Source: UBA6115 sp050952935 (GTDB lineage: Bacteria; Bacillota; Clostridia; Christensenellales; Aristaeellaceae). From it: a stretch of 64,000 nt of DNA. Positions 43,419 to 52,900 of the stretch are shown piece after piece. A program made the translations under genes and the position numbers. The number at the start of each line of letters is the position of its first letter. The first letter of the stretch is position 1. The notes beneath the pieces are model-generated. The model worked only from the letters and a program-made list of their open reading frames with translations. It had not been told where the DNA came from and ran no database searches. The stretch lies in contig JBMNLS010000002.1 in assembly GCA_050952935.1 (NCBI GenBank), forward strand, positions 434,001-498,000, written 5' to 3'.

Positions 43419-44336
43419 ATGCGCATAACGGGACAGGATCCGCTATACAGCGTATATTTCGCGCCCCGGGGGTATGCCCGGATGGTGCAGCTTGGCCGCA
43501 GCATTGCCCAGCGCCACCTGACTGCCTTTGACAACCTCATCGGCGTCATCGGGGACGCAGGCAGCGGGAAAAGCTTGCTCATCCGGGGCATGTTCCCGGG
43601 GCTTGAGCTGACCAATGATGATAATGGCGTGAACATCCGACCCCTGCCCATCATGGATATTGACGAGACCGGCTTTTACCAATCCCACACCTATCATTTG
43701 GATGTGCGCTTTGAGTCAGCCTTCACCCAGATGCCGCAGCTGGCGGAGGCGGTGCTGATTGCCCTTGAAAAAGGCAAGCGGGTGATTATTGAGCATTTTG
43801 AGCTGATCTACCCCTTGCTTCAGATGAACGCGAACCTGCTCATAGGCATTGGGGATGAGATCATCGTTTGCCGTCCCACCATCTTCGGGCCTGAGCCCAA
43901 AGATATTGCCCGCACGGTTTTCGCGTCCATCAAATACCGCCGCATGGCCCACACGGCTGAGGACCTGACGGAGCATGTGCTGATGAACCGCATGGTGGGC
44001 AAGTACACCCATGGGGATGTGCGCCGGGGCTTCCTGCTGCGCTTTGACCGGGCGGTGGTGCTGGATATCCCCGCCATCCACCAGGAGGTGCAGGAGATGA
44101 TCAAGGCTGACATGCCCATCACCTACAAGGACAACCTGCACATCTATATCGGCAGCATTCTGCACCAGTGCACCGGGCCCCGGATGCATGTGTCCTCCAC
44201 CGGCAAGGTGGAGAACTTCCGCTTTCTGCCGGATTTGCAGTATGACACCACCGATGAAAGCTATTTGCTGGTGGGGTTGGTGGGGGATGAGCAAAAGGCC
44301 CAGGGAAACGATCTGAACTGGATTGATGTGGATTAA
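43419..44336 (+). CDS. P-loop protein linked to the methylaspartate pathway
   Basis: A 305-aa cytoplasmic protein with an N-terminal Walker A (G-D-A-G-S-G-K-S, about 42-49). Databases tend to label such proteins as having an alanyl-tRNA-synthetase additional domain; the middle does contain H-x-x-x-D and late C-T/H residues of that kind. From memory it recurs beside glutamate mutase genes, so a role in the pathway or its cofactor is likely but unknown. It is the last gene of the operon, followed by a terminator. Confidence 0.65.
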   Translation: MRITGQDPLYSVYFAPRGYARMVQLGRSIAQRHLTAFDNLIGVIGDAGSGKSLLIRGMFPGLELTNDDNGVNIRPLPIMDIDETGFYQSHTYHLDVRFESAFTQMPQLAEAVLIALEKGKRVIIEHFELIYPLLQMNANLLIGIGDEIIVCRPTIFGPEPKDIARTVFASIKYRRMAHTAEDLTEHVLMNRMVGKYTHGDVRRGFLLRFDRAVVLDIPAIHQEVQEMIKADMPITYKDNLHIYIGSILHQCTGPRMHVSSTGKVENFRFLPDLQYDTTDESYLLVGLVGDEQKAQGNDLNWIDVD

Positions 44337-44347
44337 TGAAAGTTAAT

Positions 44348-44382
44348 AAAACGCCTGCCGCGTCAAGCAGCAGGCGTTTTTT
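44348..44382. terminator. Terminator of the glutamate mutase operon
   Basis: AAAACGCCTGC (44348-44358) pairs with GCAGGCGTTTT (44370-44380), with further T. The A-run on the left lets it also stop the convergent MATE transcript. Confidence 0.88.
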
Positions 44383-44393
44383 AATCATAAGAA

Positions 44394-45734
44394 TTAGACC
44401 AGGCTGTGCTGGAGCCATTTGTTGCTGCGGAACCTCCAGACGAAAAAGACGCTGCGGCCCAGCCAGTCAAGATACATCGCATACCAGATGCCCCGCACCT
44501 GAAGGTTGAGTACCGTGCCCAGGATGTAGGAAAAGGCCACCCGGATGACCACCACCGTGAAGGAGGCGGCATACATCACAAAGCGGTTGTCGCCCGCTGC
44601 GCGCAGGCTGTTGGGCAGACCGAATGCGGGCGCCCACAGCAGGAAGGACACGCAGCAGTATACGATGCTCATCTCCCGGGTGATGGCGGCGGCCTCAGGG
44701 CTAAGGCACAGCATACCCACAATGGGGTCAATGAAGATAATCAGCAATACCCCCATCACAACCAAAGCCCCCGTGGTGAGTAGCAGCAGGTTTTTGGCGG
44801 CGCTTTTTGCCTCCTGGGTGCGGCCCGCTCCTACGCACTGGCTCACAATGGTGATGGTGGCCAGGTTGATGGCGTTGGCGGGGATGCCGATATAGGTAGA
44901 AATGGTGGTGGCGGCGGCGTTGACGGCGATCATGGTGCTGGAATAACCCGCGATGATGATGCCGATCAGCAGCTTGCTGGTCAGAAAGAAGATGTTCTCC
45001 ATGCCGCTTGGCAGCGCTACAGTCAGGATGCGCTGCCCAATGTCCCGGTCATACTTCAGGCGGAAGGGGCGGCTGAAGTGGATGGGGATGTGCAGATCCC
45101 GCAGGAACACCACCACCATGCCGGCGCCGATAAGGCGGGAGATGATGGTGGACAGGCCCGCCCCCTGCACCTGCATGCCAAATACGTTGATCAACAGGAC
45201 ATTGAGCCCGATTTTAGCCACATTCATCACCACGGAGGTCATCATGGACAGCTTGCTGAGGCCCTGGGCGTACAAGAGGCCGATGCCGCCATTATAAAGG
45301 GCATAGGCCGGATAGGAAATGGCGCACAGCAGAAAATACTGCCGGGAAAAACCCATGACCTCCGCGCTCACCGCCGGGTAAACCAGCCTCAGGATGCCGT
45401 TGTTAAAAATGATGGCGATGGCGGCGATAAAAAGCGATATAGCTACCACCATGATGGCCGTCTGGTTGGCAGCGCCTTCGGCACCTTTGCGGTCGCTTTT
45501 TCCGATGTACTGGGCCGCGATGATGGAGCCTCCGGCGCCAACGGCCATAAACACCTGCATCAGCAGGAGGTTCAGGTTATCCACCAGCGAAAAGGCGGCC
45601 AGGGCGGATTCAGCCACATGGGAGAGGAGCATGGTGTCCACCAAGCCCACCAGGACGATCATAAACTGCTCAAATATCAGCGGAATCAGCAGTTTCTGAA
45701 TTTTTTTCCGTGAAAAGAGATTAAGCTCGGACAA
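44394..45734 (-). CDS. MATE family efflux transporter
   Basis: A 446-aa membrane protein with 12 hydrophobic segments in two similar halves, the MATE (multidrug and toxin extrusion) pattern; I-P-L-I-F-E-Q near the N-terminus is typical. The only supported start is a TTG at 45734, which overlaps the end of pepT by 14 bp and has a weak ribosome site, so coupled translation is likely. Substrate unknown. Last gene of the minus-strand operon. Confidence 0.88.
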   Translation of the reverse strand: MSELNLFSRKKIQKLLIPLIFEQFMIVLVGLVDTMLLSHVAESALAAFSLVDNLNLLLMQVFMAVGAGGSIIAAQYIGKSDRKGAEGAANQTAIMVVAISLFIAAIAIIFNNGILRLVYPAVSAEVMGFSRQYFLLCAISYPAYALYNGGIGLLYAQGLSKLSMMTSVVMNVAKIGLNVLLINVFGMQVQGAGLSTIISRLIGAGMVVVFLRDLHIPIHFSRPFRLKYDRDIGQRILTVALPSGMENIFFLTSKLLIGIIIAGYSSTMIAVNAAATTISTYIGIPANAINLATITIVSQCVGAGRTQEAKSAAKNLLLLTTGALVVMGVLLIIFIDPIVGMLCLSPEAAAITREMSIVYCCVSFLLWAPAFGLPNSLRAAGDNRFVMYAASFTVVVIRVAFSYILGTVLNLQVRGIWYAMYLDWLGRSVFFVWRFRSNKWLQHSLV

Positions 45735-46929
45735 TTTCTTTTAATACCTCAACCATTTTATCAAGCGCTTTAACCGGCAAAAACTCATAAATACCGTGGG
45801 CGTTCTCACCGCCCGTGCCCAGGTTGGGACAGGGGAGCCCCCGGAAGGACAGCCGGGCGCCGTCCGTTCCCCCGCGGATGGGGAGGATCTCCGGCTCCAT
45901 GCCGCAGGCGGCGATGGCATTTTGGGCCCGCTTGATCACATGGGGATGTTGGCTGATGATTTCGCCCATGTTGCGGTAGGAATCCTTCAGGATGACGGTG
46001 GCGGTGCCAGGGCCAAAACGTTCATTAATTTGTTCTGCCGCCCAGCGCATCCTGCGCTTTTTCTCTTCCAGTTTTTCCCCGTCATGATCTCTGAGGATGT
46101 AGGCGAGGCAGGCCTCCTCTTCCTCGCCTGTGATGTGATTCAGGTGGTAAAAGCCCTCGTAGCCTTCGGTTTCCTCGGGAATCTCCTTTTCCGGCAGCAG
46201 GCTGTGAAAGCGCATGGCGATGGTGGCTGCGTTTTTCATCTTGCCTTTGGCGCTGCCCGGGTGGATGTTGCGGCCCTTGATATGAACCTGGGCGGAGGCG
46301 GCGTTGAAGGTTTCATAGGAGATGGTGTGCACCTCCCCGCCGTCCACCGTGTAGCCAAAATCAGCGTTGATGCGCGCCAGGTCCAGCAGCTCCGCCCCGC
46401 TGCCGATTTCCTCATCCGGGGTGAACACCAGCCAGATATCCCCGTGGGGGAAGGTGGGGTCAGCCATCAGCTCTGCCGCCAGCGTCATGATTTCAGCGAT
46501 GCCGGCTTTGTCATCAGCGCCCAGCACGGTGGTGCCATCGGTGACGACCAATTCCTGTTCCCGGTATTTCGCCAGGGCTGGGAAATCCTCCTCAGACAGG
46601 TAAATGCCAAGCGCTTCGTTAAGCGCAAGGGGTTTTCCCTCATAGCGCTTGACGCTGGGCGAAAAGGCGCGTCCCGGAACGGCCGCTACCGTGTCCAGGT
46701 GGGCAATGAGGGCGATGGTGGGCTGCCCTTGTTTGTTGGCTGGGATCAGGCCATACACATAGCAATGATCATCCAGCAGCACATGTTTTAGCCCCAGTGC
46801 CGCCATCTCATCCCGCAGCATCCTGGCCAGATTCCACTGGCCCTCCGAGCTGGGGGTGACGCCGCTGGCTTCATCGCTGGTGGTATCAATCTTGACATAG
46901 CGCAAAAAGCGCTCAAGGGCTGTTTCCAT
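45721..46929 (-). CDS. pepT: Peptidase T (tripeptide aminopeptidase)
   Basis: A 402-aa cytosolic M20 zinc peptidase that removes the N-terminal residue from tripeptides. Di-zinc motifs are visible: A-H-L-D-T-V, G-A-D-D-K-A-G, T-P-D-E-E-I-G, V-D-G-G-E. The dimerisation domain follows, with I-H-P-G-S-A-K-G. Length is typical. AAGGAGG lies before the ATG, within the end of rlmD. Confidence 0.95.
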   Translation of the reverse strand: METALERFLRYVKIDTTSDEASGVTPSSEGQWNLARMLRDEMAALGLKHVLLDDHCYVYGLIPANKQGQPTIALIAHLDTVAAVPGRAFSPSVKRYEGKPLALNEALGIYLSEEDFPALAKYREQELVVTDGTTVLGADDKAGIAEIMTLAAELMADPTFPHGDIWLVFTPDEEIGSGAELLDLARINADFGYTVDGGEVHTISYETFNAASAQVHIKGRNIHPGSAKGKMKNAATIAMRFHSLLPEKEIPEETEGYEGFYHLNHITGEEEEACLAYILRDHDGEKLEEKKRRMRWAAEQINERFGPGTATVILKDSYRNMGEIISQHPHVIKRAQNAIAACGMEPEILPIRGGTDGARLSFRGLPCPNLGTGGENAHGIYEFLPVKALDKMVEVLKEIVRA

Positions 46930-48316
46930 GGGCTTGTCCTCCTTCTATCCGGTCAAAGCACAGCAGGTTTTCCACCTCTGCTGTCTGGCAAAACATGTCA
47001 TAGGGCTGGCTGCTGACAACCTGATAGCCCATTTCCTCAAGCAGCGCCGCGTCCCGGGCCTGGCTGGCCGGGTGGCAGCTGATGTAGATGATGCGCCTGG
47101 GACAGGCCTGCGCAATGGCGCTGAGCACCTCAGGGTGGGCGCCCTTGCGGGGCGGATCCAGGAAGGCGACATCGCACCGAAGCCCTTCAGCCTGCATCCG
47201 TGGAAGCAATGCTTCAGCCGCCCCTTCATAGAAGGCGGCGTTGTTGATGCCGTTAAGCACAGCGTTTGCTTTAGCGTTGGCCACAGCCTGGGGGGCTATC
47301 TCTATGCCAATGGCCTGATGACAGTGCCCGGACGCCAACAGGGTGATGACCCCGGCCCCGGAATACAGGTCAACCACCGTATCCCCTGGCCTGATTCCCG
47401 CCAGCGTGATGGCGTCCTGATACATTCGCTGACTGATTGTGCTGTTCACCTGAAAAAACGCCAGGGGGGAGAGCTCAAACCGAAGCCCGCAGGCCTCATC
47501 GATAAAGGGCCTGTCGCCATACAGCCTGTGGCTGTCCTCCCCCAGAATCACATTGTCCCCGGCCATCTGATGGGTCAGATGGAGGGAATGAAAGCCGGGC
47601 AGCGCCGATTTCAGCCCCTGAATCAGCGCGTCAGCATGGGGGATTGCCCCGCCATTGATGGCCAGCGTGACCATCACCTCATCCCGGGTGTTGACCCGGC
47701 TGATGATGTGGCGCACCAGGCCCTGTTTGCTTTCCTCCTGATAGGGGATGACGGCGTATTCCCGCATCCAGCGGATGACGGCCGCGGTGGCTGCATCACA
47801 GGCAGGCCTGGCAATCAGGCATTCGGTGATGGGGATCAGCCGGTGGCTGCGTGGGGCATAGAAACCGGCATGGGGCTTGCCGTTAATAAGCTGCACGGGC
47901 AGGGCGGTTTTGTTGCGATAGCGCCAAGGGTGCTCCATGCCAATGGAAGCGGATACCTGGATGGACAGCTTCCCGATGCGCCGGAGGCAATCCTGCACCT
48001 GCTGCCCTTTGGCCGTCAACTGGGCTTGATAGCTCATGTGCTGCATGGCGCAGCCGCCGCAGCACCCAAAGTGGGGGCAGGGCGGCGCGGTTCTATCCAG
48101 GCTTGCTTTCAGCACCTCCAGCAGCTTGCCATAGGCCAGGGATTTGGTGACCTTTTGTACCCGAACCCTGATCTCTTCCCCGGGTAAAGCGCCGGGTACA
48201 AAAAGAACCTGCCCCAGGCCGCGGCAGATTCCCTCCCCCTGAGCGCCCAGGGCATCAATACGGCAGGAAACTTCCTGATTTTTTCGCAGGCCGCTTTGGG
48301 GGATGGGCGTTTCCAT
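46913..48316 (-). CDS. rlmD: 23S rRNA uracil-C5-methyltransferase (RlmD/TrmA family)
   Basis: A 467-aa RNA methyltransferase: TRAM domain (about 10-65), a 4Fe-4S cluster site C-P-H-F-G-C-C-G-G-C, SAM-binding V-V-D-L-Y-S-G-A-G and the catalytic D-P-P-R-K-G with S-C-H-P-A-S, where the Cys attacks uracil C6. RlmD modifies U1939, RlmCD both U747 and U1939 in Gram-positives; which applies is not settled. ATG at 48316 follows GGGAAGG. Confidence 0.9.
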   Translation of the reverse strand: METPIPQSGLRKNQEVSCRIDALGAQGEGICRGLGQVLFVPGALPGEEIRVRVQKVTKSLAYGKLLEVLKASLDRTAPPCPHFGCCGGCAMQHMSYQAQLTAKGQQVQDCLRRIGKLSIQVSASIGMEHPWRYRNKTALPVQLINGKPHAGFYAPRSHRLIPITECLIARPACDAATAAVIRWMREYAVIPYQEESKQGLVRHIISRVNTRDEVMVTLAINGGAIPHADALIQGLKSALPGFHSLHLTHQMAGDNVILGEDSHRLYGDRPFIDEACGLRFELSPLAFFQVNSTISQRMYQDAITLAGIRPGDTVVDLYSGAGVITLLASGHCHQAIGIEIAPQAVANAKANAVLNGINNAAFYEGAAEALLPRMQAEGLRCDVAFLDPPRKGAHPEVLSAIAQACPRRIIYISCHPASQARDAALLEEMGYQVVSSQPYDMFCQTAEVENLLCFDRIEGGQAHGNSP

Positions 48317-48317
48317 G

Positions 48318-49022
48318 CTAAAAATCCTTCCCTTCAAAGCGGCGGCACAGGACATATTTGGAGATGGCGCTGCGGGATGACCAGCCGGCCGCCAGGGACA
48401 ATATCTCTCCCAGATAGTCAGGCAGAACGCGGTTGAACTTTACCTCCAGGATGATCTGATCCGGATCATCCAGCGGGGAGACGGTGGGAAGCTGGGCGTT
48501 AAACAGATCATGGGAAAACAGCCCGGTCCGCAGCTGCTTGTCAAAGGTGATCCGAACATCCTCTGCTGGGTGCATATAGGCTTCGCGGACATAGTCCACA
48601 ATAACGGCAGGCTTGAGCAGGTTGATGCGCATCTCTCGGAACACCTCCCGCAGAAGGCCAGAGGAGGTGTTCTCTAGCCCGCTGGGGTCACCGGTCATCA
48701 TTTGTTCGCACAAATCCCGGGTGATGACCGCCTGGCGCTTGGCAATATAGTTATCCAGCTTGCTTTTGCATTCCATGCGGATAAACTTGTCGGAGAGGTT
48801 ATAGATTCTGATACGGTATTTGTTTCTATCCTTTACCCCCGCGATTTTCTCCTGCAGGGCGCTGTCAAACACATCGTCAAAATAAAGGGAGCGGATGTGG
48901 TATTCTGCGTTTTCATCGGCGTGTTCGTCCGGCGTCAGAAAGGTGCGCAAAAGCCGGGCCAGTATTTGATACTGGCTCTGGCTGATGTAGTATTTCAGCT
49001 CATGCCGGACAAACGCTGCCAT
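48318..49022 (-). CDS. VTC-domain (polyphosphate polymerase-like) protein
   Basis: A 234-aa cytoplasmic protein with the tunnel-type VTC fold: the N-terminus has R-H-E-L-K-Y-Y, then I-R-S-L-Y-F-D-D and R-I-R-I-Y and R-M-E-C-K-S-K, basic pairs typical of polyphosphate polymerases. It follows the DUF4956 gene by 8 bp, a recurrent pairing in Clostridia. Whether it makes polyphosphate is untested. Confidence 0.85.
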   Translation of the reverse strand: MAAFVRHELKYYISQSQYQILARLLRTFLTPDEHADENAEYHIRSLYFDDVFDSALQEKIAGVKDRNKYRIRIYNLSDKFIRMECKSKLDNYIAKRQAVITRDLCEQMMTGDPSGLENTSSGLLREVFREMRINLLKPAVIVDYVREAYMHPAEDVRITFDKQLRTGLFSHDLFNAQLPTVSPLDDPDQIILEVKFNRVLPDYLGEILSLAAGWSSRSAISKYVLCRRFEGKDF

Positions 49023-49030
49023 GTGTTTGA

Positions 49031-49738
49031 TCAGACCGCATTTTCGTTTTGGACGGAGACCAGGGTGGCGTCATACACGCCGCGAATGTCCAGCATGTGG
49101 CTGACGATGTCAGCCCGCTGGCTGAGCCTGAGATCCACCGTCATTTCAGCCCCGGCGCGGGTGATGGTTTTGCTCCTAACCCGATAGGACTTGACCCCCC
49201 GGTGCAGCTCTGCGTCAATTTCCTGTTCCGCCGCCGGGTCATAGTGGAGCACCAGCAGGTAGTTTTCGTTGGTGCGCATCCTGATAAAGGAAAGGGCGAT
49301 CATGATGATGCTGATGAGGGCCACCACCACCAGAGAAATGATGTAGGAGCGGGTGCCGATCAGAATGCCCATGGTGATGGACCAGAACATGTAGGCTGTG
49401 TCAATGGGATCCTTGACCGCCGTTCTGAACCGCACAATGGACAGGGCGCCCACCATGCCCATGGACAGGGCGACGTTTGAGCCGATGGCCATGACCACAG
49501 CGGAGGTGACCAGGGTAAGCAGAATCAGGGTGATAGTGAAAGAGGGGTTGTAAAGCACACCCCGGTATGTTTTGCGATAGACCAGAGAAATGACGACGCT
49601 TGCGATCAGGGCGAAAAAAAGCACCTGAACCACGTCAATGGGGGTAAACCGTGCGAACTGTTCCGCCCACCAGTTGCTCAGCACGATGTCTGTTTTGGAT
49701 TTGAGTTGCTGATCCGTCAGCGTTGCTAACATTGCCAT
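49031..49738 (-). CDS. DUF4956 membrane protein
   Basis: A 235-aa membrane protein with about four membrane segments (residues about 30-150) and a C-terminal cytoplasmic ferredoxin-like part. It matches DUF4956, found next to VTC-domain and CotH proteins. GGAGG precedes the ATG by 7 bp. First gene of the operon DUF4956-VTC-rlmD-pepT-MATE. Confidence 0.85.
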   Translation of the reverse strand: MAMLATLTDQQLKSKTDIVLSNWWAEQFARFTPIDVVQVLFFALIASVVISLVYRKTYRGVLYNPSFTITLILLTLVTSAVVMAIGSNVALSMGMVGALSIVRFRTAVKDPIDTAYMFWSITMGILIGTRSYIISLVVVALISIIMIALSFIRMRTNENYLLVLHYDPAAEQEIDAELHRGVKSYRVRSKTITRAGAEMTVDLRLSQRADIVSHMLDIRGVYDATLVSVQNENAV

Positions 49739-49777
49739 CCGATTGCCTCCATGCCTTCCTTAGCTTTCCACCTATGA

Positions 49778-49805
49778 ATTATACATTAAAGGCCAGGAAT
49801 AGCAA
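49778..49805 (-). promoter_or_regulatory. Promoter of the DUF4956 operon
   Basis: On the minus strand: TTGCTA (49800-49805), 16-bp spacer, TATAAT (49778-49783), 40 bp before the start codon. Confidence 0.55.
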
Positions 49806-49824
49806 GCGATGAGGATACTTGAAA

Positions 49825-49858
49825 AGCACGATCAGAAACGTTGTCACCTGATCGTGCT
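49825..49858 (-). terminator. Terminator of the giant surface protein gene
   Basis: AGCACGATCAG (49825-49835) pairs with CTGATCGTGCT (49848-49858). On the minus strand the stem is followed by TTTTC. Confidence 0.82.
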
Positions 49859-49904
49859 GTTTAGGTGTCTTCAAAAGGTGTTTCCGGATTTGCTTAATCT
49901 TTCA

Positions 49905-52900
49905 CTATTTGCCGCGCTTGCGTTGATAGTAATAGGCTCCCGCAATCAGGATAAGCGCTATACCGGCCAGCAGGACGATGATCCGGATGGCATCGTCGCC
50001 TACCTTGGGCATTTTGCGATGATTGGTAAACAACATGTCACCCGCATAGGGCGTGTTGTTTTTTCTCACGCTGATGTTTGGCACAAGCTGGCCGTTCACC
50101 GCTTTGGTGCTGATCTTAACCGTGTAGACAGCCTGGTCATAGGTCGTATTGGGATCAGTGCCCTGAACCTCGTGGATTGTATAAAAATAGCCTTTGACTT
50201 CTTTGGTGAAGGAACGCGCAGGGAAGGTGACTGTTCCATCTGCGGCATTTTTCACTTCAGCCAGGATATTGCCTGGTTTATCCTTCAATTGGAAGCTGAA
50301 TTCCCCGTCCTTAAGCACACCGTTTTTCAACTCTTTTTTGACTACCAGGGGCACTTCTATGGTCGGATAAATGATCGTCTCAATATACTCGTTGCTGAAG
50401 CGGATAGGTTCATCCAGGAGCATCGCGGCTCCGTTCTTTTTTACACTGGTTAAAGCCGCTGCCAGGGTATTGTCGCCCTGGAGGGACACCTCATAGGTCA
50501 GCGTATATACGCTGCTGTCATAGAGGATATCATTTCTGGTGCCCGCCAATTCCCGGATTTTAAATGTTTTGGTTCCTTTTTCACTTATCGGGATGGGGGA
50601 GAAGATGATGCTGCCGTCCGCTGCATTTTTCGCCTCTTCTAAAACGGTCACGCCGTCCTCAGCCAGCAGCTGGAACACAAAGTCGCCTGCCTTTAGCGTT
50701 CGGCCAGAATAGGCCTTGTGCGCGGTGATGGCGATGGGCGCCGGGTCAGGCGGCACATAACAGTTGGAAATGTCGTTGCCTTTTTGCACCACGGCGTAAA
50801 GACTATCACCCACAGTGATGTGTCCATCTGTGACGCCGGCTTCCTCCACCGTATAGACATGGGGCGTGCCATCATCAGCGGTTTTTGGCAGCTTGTTCCA
50901 GGTATAGGTGAAGGGGTTTTCACCGGTTATGACAGGTTCAGGCTGCGGTTCCATCGCGACGCCGTTTTGCTTCAGTATCAGCGTCACGGTCTTGTGATGC
51001 TCCACCGGGCCGTCCACCCAGATCTTGGTGGCGGTTATCTCGGTCTCCGGCACCACATAGGTGTTGGTGATGTCCAGGCCGTTGCGTTCAATTAGGTAAA
51101 CGAAGCCATCAACCACATAGTGGTGATCGGTGCTGCCTTCCTCCGTCACAAAGTAATGATAGAGCTGGCCGTTTTCATCCCTTTCGTCCATGTTTTTCCA
51201 GGTGTAGATGTATTTGTCGCTGATTGTTTCATCCGGCAGGGAGGGATCTGTTTGCCCCTCTGCCACAGGAATGGTGACCTCATCTGGCAGTTGAAGAATT
51301 TTTTCGGGTTCCATTCCCTCCAGCTGACGCCAAAGCGTCAGCTGGACTTGATGATAATTATCTTCCGGGCCGTTCACCCATGTTTTGGTGGCATACACAT
51401 CGATTTTTGGCACCACATAGGTGTTGGTGATGTCGGTTTCTTTGCCATTATTGTTATCAACATGTTCCACCTGGTACAGGCTGCCGTTGATGGTCACGTA
51501 GCCTTCAGCGCTGACACCGGCCTCCCTGGCAAAGAAGGTGTAGGGGTTGCCGTTGATGTCGGTGGCGTCCAGAACAGTCCAGTTGTAAGTGAACTCTTCG
51601 GGGGCTTTGCTGTCATCTCTTACAAACAGCCCTGGCGGTAGCAGGATGTGCTCCGGTTCCGCCATCTGATCTGTTTTCCGGTACAGGTTGACGAATACCC
51701 CGGTATGGTCTGTTTCCGGGCCGCCTGCCCAGGTTTTGATGGCCTTGTAAGAAGTTTTGGGTATCACATAGGTGTTGGTCACCGTGTTGTTGTCGGGATA
51801 GGTGGTGGTGTAGTTGGGAACTGTCATCTCCTGTACCCGGTAGATATACTCCACCCGCGCATCCCAGTTTGCGAAGCGCGTAAGCCCAGTCCATGTGTGC
51901 TGATTATTGTCCAGCGCTGTGAGGTGATAATCTGCATACTCAGAATCTGTCACTGACTCCCAGGTGGTACCGCCATCTGCACTGCGTTCCAGATAGAGCG
52001 TGATCTTTTCTGGTCGATTGTTAATGCCGCCCTCCCAAATTTTGTTGGCGGTAAAGTTGGTATACTGACACACGTTGGTGACATTGGCGCCTTTGGCATC
52101 TAAGATTTTGATTTCGCCGACATTATAGCCGTCTAACCCTGTTATCTCGTCTTCCTTGACAACATAATAGTAGTTGACCGTCTGTCCCTCATGTGTCCCG
52201 CTGGAGGGTAATATCATGGTGAATTTCCAGGGTACAAACTCGCCATGTAGATTATCCGGAATTGGGGGATCCGGATATGGATCAGCTTCTCCATCCATAA
52301 CAACGGATATTGGATATGGTCGTTCAAGGAAGTACTGACTCTTATCTTGACCGGGCCGATAGAGCCGTTGGTATACTGTCATGGTTACTGTCGTTGCTTT
52401 GGGTGCTGGCACCGGCCCATCCCATATTTTGTGCACTGTCCTGGCGTTTGGCCAGTAAATGTTCCGGATGGTGTTTGTATCTGGCCGCTGCATGATATAT
52501 CCGTTAGGTACGTTGACTTCCTGTACCGTGTATACAGAGGGAGTGCGAACTCCGTTCTCATCTATTTTACCGTCTGCGCGGTAATAAGGCAGGTTGTTCC
52601 ACAGTGCTTCTTTAGAAACAATCGTACCCGCAACAGTTTCTTCGTCTGTTTGCAGCGTCACAGGGTCGCCATACGGCTCCTCATCCCTGTACAGCTGGAA
52701 TTGAACATCTATGTGCTTCTTATCTTCGGGTAAATCCGTTTCACCTGCGGGTATTTCCCATTCTTTTTTAGCGGCAAAACTTGTGATTTTATATACGTTA
52801 CTGAATGAGAGGGAGCTTACAGCGGTATTCCCCACCGCATATGTAACAACAGGCTGCTGCAGTTCACCCGTCTGAGCATCAGCCGTCACCGTTACGGTGA

